From the NCBI RefSeq assembly GCF_012062845.1, contig NZ_WWNB01000007.1, forward strand, positions 89,709 to 153,708: DNA of 64,000 nt, read 5' to 3'. Under the pieces are notes generated by a model. That model did no database searches and was not told the DNA's origin. It was given only the letters and a program-made list of their open reading frames with translations. Positions 59,959 to 64,000 of the stretch are shown here, one piece after another. Both the position numbers and the translations under genes were made by a program. Numbering within the stretch: the stretch's first letter is position 1; every line of letters starts with the position of its first letter. Origin of the DNA: Halomonas salinarum. GTDB taxonomy: Bacteria > Pseudomonadota > Gammaproteobacteria > Pseudomonadales > Halomonadaceae.

Positions 59959-60057
59959 ACTCGCTCTAGGGTACCGGCATCGTCGCTTATCAAAGCTGCC
60001 CCTGCCACACCTCCTGTCAACAGGGAAGTCCCAAATATGCGACAAAAATCTTATCAA

Positions 60058-60073
60058 TGGCATGCTTATTGCT
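60058..60073 (+). promoter_or_regulatory. Near-consensus sigma-54 (-24/-12) promoter upstream of rpoN
   Basis: TGGCATG-CTTA-TTGCT matches the sigma-54 consensus TGGCACG-N4-TTGCW at every position but one. The invariant GG and GC are exactly ten bases apart (59-60 and 71-72 of this block). A start would fall near 60084, about 75-80 bases before rpoN. A weaker sigma-70 reading overlaps it (TTATCA, 16 bases, TAATAA). Confidence 0.6.
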
Positions 60074-60162
60074 AATAAATTTCTCCTGGCGGCTTGCATG
60101 GCTTCCGGCCAGGGGCTAAGTTATTCATTCCCGTTCAGCCTGACACGCGATAAGCCATGGTC

Positions 60163-61569
60163 ATGAAACCCTCGTTGCAACTCCGCGTCAGCACCCAGCT
60201 GACCATGACACCTCAGCTGCAGCAGGCTATCGCCCTGTTGCAACTCTCGACCGTCGATTTACGCCACGAAATCCAGCAGGCACTGGAATCCAACCCCATG
60301 CTGGAACTCGATGAGGCCTATGGCGAACAGTACGTCGCCGAGCCACAAGAGGACGATTGGTCCACCGAGATTCCCAGCGAACTGTCGACTGACAGTGACT
60401 GGTCAGACACCTATCAGGACATGGCCTCATCCGGCGGGTCCGGCGAGGCTCCCGACCTCGATCGCAACGCAGCGGGGCTCAATCTCCACGACCATCTTGC
60501 CTGGCAGCTGGCGATGGCTGACGTCAGTGGCACCGAACGTCAGATTGCCGAGAGCCTGATCGATGCGGTGGCGACGAGTGGCTATCTTGAAAGCAGCCTC
60601 GACGAACTGACTCAGGGTTTGCGTGCCCAAGGACTCGATGGCCTCAAGACGAGCGAGGTTGAACGGGTCCTGCTGCGGCTCCAGCAGTTTGAGCCGACCG
60701 GCATATTTGCCCGCGACCTGCGTGAGTGCTTACTGCTCCAGCTTGGCGCCCTCCCGCCCGACTTGCCTCTGCTCACCCAGGCCAAACGCCTGGTGCGACA
60801 ATTTCTTGAAGCGCTGGCAAGCGACGATCGCAAGCTGCTCAAACGGCGGCTGCGACTGGATGACGAACAGCTTGAACAGGTCATTGCACTGATCCGCTCG
60901 CTTGATCCCCGGCCCGGCCAGGCCTTCGACAGCGTCGGCAGCGACTACGTGATTCCCGACCTGATCGCCCGTCACAGCCAGGAGGGCTGGCAGATCGAGC
61001 TCAACCCCGAGGCACTGCCGAAGATGCGTATCCAGCCGGACTACGCTGCGCTTATCCGGCGTGCCGACAAGAGCGACGACAACACCTTCATGAAGCAGCA
61101 CTTGCAGGAAGCTCGCTGGTTGATCAAGAGCCTGTCCAGCCGCAACGACACGCTACTGCGCGTGGGTCGCGAAATCATGGCGCGCCAGATCGACTTCCTC
61201 GACAAGGGCGAAGAATCCATGAAGCCCCTGATCCTTGCCGATATCGCCGCACAGGTCGACATGCATGAATCGACGATTTCCCGCGTCACCACCCAGAAGT
61301 TCATTCATACGCCACGCGGCGTGTTCGAACTGAAATACTTCTTCTCGAGCCAGGTCGGCGGTGAAGGCGGAGATGCCCACTCCAGCACCGCGATTCGCGC
61401 ACGCCTGAAAAAACTGATTGGTGGCGAGCCTGCCCGCAAACCCCTTTCCGATAGCAAACTGGTCGACCTGCTGGCCGATAGCGGCATCCAGGTCGCACGC
61501 CGCACCGTTGCCAAGTACCGTGAAGCAATGGGCATCCCACCATCCAGCGAGCGCAAGCGCCTTACCTGA
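60163..61569 (+). CDS. rpoN: RNA polymerase sigma-54 factor RpoN
   Basis: Alternative sigma factor of 468 residues for -24/-12 promoters that need AAA activators. Region I is Gln/Leu-rich (LQLRVSTQLTMTPQLQQAIALLQ in parts, 1-50), region II is acidic (about 50-110), the core-binding domain spans about 110-300, and the C-terminus has the RpoN box ARRTVAKYRE that reads the -24 element. I start at MKPSLQLR to match the family; an ATG two codons earlier is possible. Followed by hpf-ptsN-rapZ-ptsO as in most gammaproteobacteria. Confidence 0.97.
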   Translation: MKPSLQLRVSTQLTMTPQLQQAIALLQLSTVDLRHEIQQALESNPMLELDEAYGEQYVAEPQEDDWSTEIPSELSTDSDWSDTYQDMASSGGSGEAPDLDRNAAGLNLHDHLAWQLAMADVSGTERQIAESLIDAVATSGYLESSLDELTQGLRAQGLDGLKTSEVERVLLRLQQFEPTGIFARDLRECLLLQLGALPPDLPLLTQAKRLVRQFLEALASDDRKLLKRRLRLDDEQLEQVIALIRSLDPRPGQAFDSVGSDYVIPDLIARHSQEGWQIELNPEALPKMRIQPDYAALIRRADKSDDNTFMKQHLQEARWLIKSLSSRNDTLLRVGREIMARQIDFLDKGEESMKPLILADIAAQVDMHESTISRVTTQKFIHTPRGVFELKYFFSSQVGGEGGDAHSSTAIRARLKKLIGGEPARKPLSDSKLVDLLADSGIQVARRTVAKYREAMGIPPSSERKRLT

Positions 61570-61726
61570 TGCGGCAAAATAATCATGCTTGCGCAGCATA
61601 ACCTATTGACTAAAAGAGAAAAAAACACCGAAAGTGGGTGTAAGGGAAAAGCGCTCCGCCAAGGGGTATGCAGAGCGCCAAAAAGGGTTACAATCGATTA
61701 GCCAACCGCAGGATAAGGAGCGTGCC

Positions 61727-62035
61727 ATGCAAGTTAATATCACCGGCCATCACGTTGAACTGACCGATGCACTGCGCGACTATGTGAACGAGAAGCTCAC
61801 TCGCCTGGAGCGTCACTACGACAACATCACCACGGTCCAGGTCACCCTGTCCATCGAGAAAGAACGCCAGCAGGCCGCCTGCACCCTGCATGCAGCCGGT
61901 GCAGAATTGCATGCCGACGCCGAAAACACCGACATGTACGCCGCGATTGACGCCCTCGCCGACAAGCTTGACCGCCAGCTTGTCAAGCACAAGGAAAAAG
62001 CACAGGCGCGCGCCCAAGGCGCCAGCGTTCGCTGA
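61727..62035 (+). CDS. hpf: Ribosome hibernation promoting factor (short HPF)
   Basis: Short-form HPF/YfiA-fold protein of 102 residues that occupies the decoding channel of idle ribosomes and favours 100S dimers with RMF. The start MQVNITGHHVELTDALRDYV in parts, and the EADLHADAENTDMYAAIDAL-like region (EL-HADAENTDMYAAID) are typical. AAGGAG lies seven bases upstream. The 157-base gap after rpoN contains a partial hairpin (GCGCTC/GAGCGC) and a TACAAT without a convincing -35. Confidence 0.96.
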   Translation: MQVNITGHHVELTDALRDYVNEKLTRLERHYDNITTVQVTLSIEKERQQAACTLHAAGAELHADAENTDMYAAIDALADKLDRQLVKHKEKAQARAQGASVR

Positions 62036-62039
62036 CATT

Positions 62040-62522
62040 ATGACGTTGGAATCCATCCTGCCCCCCGAGCGCGCCCTTTTCGGCGTGCCCGGGGGAAGCA
62101 AGAAGCGAGTGCTGGAGTTTTTCAGCACCTTCATCGCCCAGAACACACCTAGCCTCGATAGCCAAGAGGTGTTCAGTCGCCTCGTGGGCAGAGAGCGGCT
62201 AGGCAGCACGGGCATCGGACATGGTGTGGCCATTCCGCATGCTCGTAACCCTCACTGCAAAGCACCACTAGCCAGTTTCCTCAAACTGAGCGAACCGGTA
62301 GACTTCGATGCCATTGATGGCGACCCCGTTGATCTTGTTTTCGTGCTGCTGGTCCCTGAGCAGGCTGATGACGCTCACCTGGCGCTTCTTGGCCAGGTAG
62401 CATCGATCATGAACGACGCCGAGACTCGCCAGCAACTGCGCAAGAGCGAGACCCAGCGTCAGCTGTATGACATCCTGCTGGAAGCGATACGCCACCATAC
62501 AAGCGATGGTCGTGCCGGCTAG
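62040..62522 (+). CDS. ptsN: Nitrogen-PTS EIIA protein PtsN (EIIA-Ntr)
   Basis: Phosphocarrier of 160 residues of the regulatory nitrogen PTS (PtsP-PtsO-PtsN), which adjusts potassium uptake and other processes. The PTS EIIA type-2 domain covers about 5-150. The phosphorylated His is His67 in GVAIPHAR, corresponding to His73 in E. coli. It begins four bases after hpf. Confidence 0.96.
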   Translation: MTLESILPPERALFGVPGGSKKRVLEFFSTFIAQNTPSLDSQEVFSRLVGRERLGSTGIGHGVAIPHARNPHCKAPLASFLKLSEPVDFDAIDGDPVDLVFVLLVPEQADDAHLALLGQVASIMNDAETRQQLRKSETQRQLYDILLEAIRHHTSDGRAG

Positions 62523-62616
62523 ACGTCGCACAAACGCCTTGCGCACCAGTACAGCCTATCCACGATAGCCTCTTCATGATCACCAACGTTCATTGACCTG
62601 GAAAGCAGGAGACCTC

Positions 62617-63537
62617 ATGCAGCTCGTGATCATCAGCGGCCGTTCTGGCTCCGGCAAGTCGATTGCCCTGCAAGCCCTGGAGGACCTGGGCTACTACGCG
62701 ATCGATAATCTGCCAGCCATGCTGCTTGGTACGCTGGTCGACGAGCTGCAGCGTGATGCGACGCGGCGCTCGTCAAGCGCCGTCAGTATTGATGCGCGCA
62801 ACTTGCCGCACGCCCTGGAGCGCTTCCCTAGCCTACTGGCCGATTTGCAGGCCCGAGGCATCCAGTGCCAGGTAGTCTACCTGACCGCCGACTCCAAGAT
62901 CCTGCTTGAGCGCTACTCGGCCACTCGCCGCCGCCATCCATTGACGCGCGACAGTCAAATGACCTTGGCCGAGGCCATCGACAGCGAAGAAACGGCTCTT
63001 GCCGAGATTCTGGATCTCGCCGATCTCATCATCGACACCACTCGCCTATCGGTACACGAGCTGCGGGGCCGCATCGCCGAGCAAGTGGCTCAACATCGCG
63101 AGCAGGAAATGACGCTGACGTTCGAGTCCTTCGGTTTCAAGAGCGGCGTACCACTGGATGCCGACACGGTATTCGATGCTCGCTGTCTGCCCAACCCTTA
63201 CTGGGATCCCAGGCTTCGTCAGTCCACTGGCCGCGATCCGGAGATCATCGAGTTTCTCGAGGAATACGATGACGTCGATCAACTGGCCACCGATATCATC
63301 GACTGGCTGACCCGCTGGCTGCCGGCCTATCAGGCCAGCCACCGAAGCTATATGACAGTGGCCATCGGCTGCACCGGTGGCCAGCATCGCTCGGTCTATC
63401 TCGCCGAGCGGCTGGCACGCCATTTCGCGGCCAAGCACGCAGGCGTCAGGCTTCGCCACCGCGAACTCGGCATCCATACCGCCATGCTCGAGACCCAACA
63501 GGACAGCAAGGACGCTGACCTCCATGCCCAGACGTGA
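62617..63537 (+). CDS. rapZ: RNase adapter protein RapZ
   Basis: P-loop nucleotide-binding protein of 306 residues (E. coli 284) that in enterobacteria directs the sRNA GlmZ to RNase E and binds GlcN6P. Walker A GRSGSGKS (8-15), Walker B-like VVYLTADS near 88, and the C-terminal domain with VAIGCTGGQHRSVYLAERLA in parts. AGCAGGAG precedes the chosen ATG. GlmZ and GlmY are not known outside Enterobacterales to my knowledge, so its partner here is open. Overlaps ptsO by 14 bases. Confidence 0.95.
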   Translation: MQLVIISGRSGSGKSIALQALEDLGYYAIDNLPAMLLGTLVDELQRDATRRSSSAVSIDARNLPHALERFPSLLADLQARGIQCQVVYLTADSKILLERYSATRRRHPLTRDSQMTLAEAIDSEETALAEILDLADLIIDTTRLSVHELRGRIAEQVAQHREQEMTLTFESFGFKSGVPLDADTVFDARCLPNPYWDPRLRQSTGRDPEIIEFLEEYDDVDQLATDIIDWLTRWLPAYQASHRSYMTVAIGCTGGQHRSVYLAERLARHFAAKHAGVRLRHRELGIHTAMLETQQDSKDADLHAQT

Positions 63538-63793
63538 ACTGACCCTCATTAACAAGCGCGGCCTGCACGCCCGTGCAGCGACCAAGCTGGTGCAATGTTG
63601 CCAGTGCTTTACGGCGAGCATAACCGTTCACCATCAGGGACGATGTGCCGATGCGGCTAACGTCATGGCGCTGCTGATGCTCGCCGCGCCCTGCGGTAGT
63701 GACCTCGAGATCCAGGCCGAGGGCGAGGACGCCGAGGCGGCACTGGCGGCTGTCACAGCGCTGATCGAGGCCCGCTTCGACGAGGACGCCTGA
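63524..63793 (+). CDS. ptsO: HPr-like phosphocarrier PtsO (NPr)
   Basis: Nitrogen-PTS HPr homologue of 89 residues that passes phosphate from PtsP to PtsN. The phosphorylated His15 lies in NKRGLHARAATKL. The region around residue 46 reads NVMALLMLAAPCGS, the usual NPr pattern. The start lies inside the rapZ end. Last recognised member of the rpoN operon; no terminator is obvious in the next 120 bases. Confidence 0.94.
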   Translation: MPRRELTLINKRGLHARAATKLVQCCQCFTASITVHHQGRCADAANVMALLMLAAPCGSDLEIQAEGEDAEAALAAVTALIEARFDEDA

Positions 63794-63917
63794 CCGCCGG
63801 CAATGCCCCTTGGTCGGCTGTTCAGCTCATCGCTCCCGGTTCAAGCAAGACAAAAAACGCCACCTTGAAGGGTTAATGCCAGTCAGTTAAGCCTACCTTC
63901 AATAAGCTGATCATGAG

Positions 63918-63952
63918 ACCTTTCCCTGTCAGGTACACTGACACGGGAAGGT
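63918..63952 (+). promoter_or_regulatory. Long hairpin covering the ribosome-binding site of the last ORF
   Basis: Arms ACCTTTCCCTGTCAG and CTGACACGGGAAGGT pair over 15 positions with 13 Watson-Crick pairs, one G-U and one C-C mismatch, around a five-base loop. The right arm contains GGGAAGG, the likely Shine-Dalgarno for the ATG three bases further on. Either an RNA switch or attenuator, or a DNA operator; no T-run follows. Confidence 0.6.
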
Positions 63953-63954
63953 CC

Positions 63955-64000
63955 ATGCATTTCAGCAACGCCATCGATGCCATTGCCAAGGCGGTGCCCG
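63955..64000 (+). CDS. Start of an unidentified gene (5' fragment only)
   Basis: An ATG follows GGGAAGG by four bases, and the frame MHFSNAIDAIAKAVP stays open for the 15 codons that remain. This is too little to name. The amphipathic opening would suit the N-terminus of a membrane protein such as a TRAP small permease, but that is a guess. The hairpin just upstream overlaps its ribosome-binding site. Confidence 0.4.
   Translation, partial: MHFSNAIDAIAKAVP

Noticed and set aside
60023..60032. GGGAAGTCCC as an activator site upstream of rpoN
   Set aside because: Only four-base arms, common by chance, and not at the spacing expected for an enhancer-binding protein.
61600..61726. Promoter for hpf (TTGACT, TACAAT)
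   Set aside because: The two hexamers are far more than 20 bases apart and neither has a suitable partner, so no sigma-70 promoter is called, although an internal start is plausible.

Overview
The window is a 64-kb piece of high-GC chromosome from a gammaproteobacterium, most likely in or near the Halomonadaceae (Halomonas-like). That placement is inferred from protein character and gene order (lpoA-yraN-gmhA-dolP, petABC-sspAB, mlaFEDCB against yrbG-kdsDC-lptCAB-rpoN, Nudix-ThiE beside argJ and secA), not from any search. It is almost wholly core genome. I see no insertion sequence, prophage, CRISPR array, tRNA, rRNA operon or attachment site. The only RNA gene is RNase P RNA. No stretch without a gene exceeds about 230 bases.

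Layout. 1-5.2 kb (minus): exbB-exbD-msbA (msbA runs off the left edge) and comEC. 5.3-7.9 kb: a DUF2062 membrane protein, then lolD and a single Lol permease. 8.1-10.1 kb (plus): aguA-aguB for agmatine to putrescine, ended by a strong terminator. 10.3-15.8 kb (minus): Nudix-ThiE fusion, argJ, secA, and just upstream of secA a small exported-protein gene that resembles a SecM-type secretion monitor. 15.8 kb (plus): dciA. 16.5-34.1 kb (minus): the division and cell-wall (dcw) cluster rsmH-ftsL-ftsI-murE-murF-mraY-murD-ftsW-murG-murC-ddl-ftsQ-ftsA-ftsZ-lpxC, tightly packed except for an AT-rich gap before ftsA, and without mraZ. 34.1-35.4 kb (minus): rnpB and rsmI. 35.4-38.8 kb (plus): lpoA-yraN-gmhA/diaA-dolP. 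39-45.3 kb (minus): sspB, sspA, petABC (cytochrome bc1), rpsI-rplM, zapE. 45.5 kb (plus) zapG; 46 kb (minus) nif3; 47 kb (plus) the periplasmic protease degS/algW. 48.4-55.4 kb (minus): hisD, hisG, murA, ibaG, mlaB-C-D-E-F. 55.5-63.8 kb (plus): yrbG-kdsD-kdsC-lptC-lptA-lptB-rpoN-hpf-ptsN-rapZ-ptsO, then the first codons of an unidentified gene at the right edge.

How the genes work together. Nearly everything builds, divides or maintains the cell envelope: peptidoglycan precursors (murA-G, mraY, ddl), septation (fts genes, zapE, zapG, lpoA, dolP), lipid A and LPS (lpxC, kdsC/D, gmhA, msbA, lptABC), phospholipid and lipoprotein traffic (mla, lol), protein export (secA) and envelope quality control (algW, sspAB). 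Respiration (petABC), sigma-54 and the nitrogen PTS complete the set.

The most interesting signals are non-coding or very short. They are (1) a 115-codon secreted ORF ending in Arg-Arg-Gly-Pro-Pro just upstream of secA, whose arrest-motif codons can pair with the secA ribosome-binding region; (2) a near-consensus sigma-54 promoter in front of rpoN itself; (3) a long hairpin that buries the ribosome-binding site of the last ORF; (4) a perfect inverted repeat holding two divergent -10 boxes between nif3 and algW; and (5) the palindrome-bearing ftsQ-ftsA spacer.
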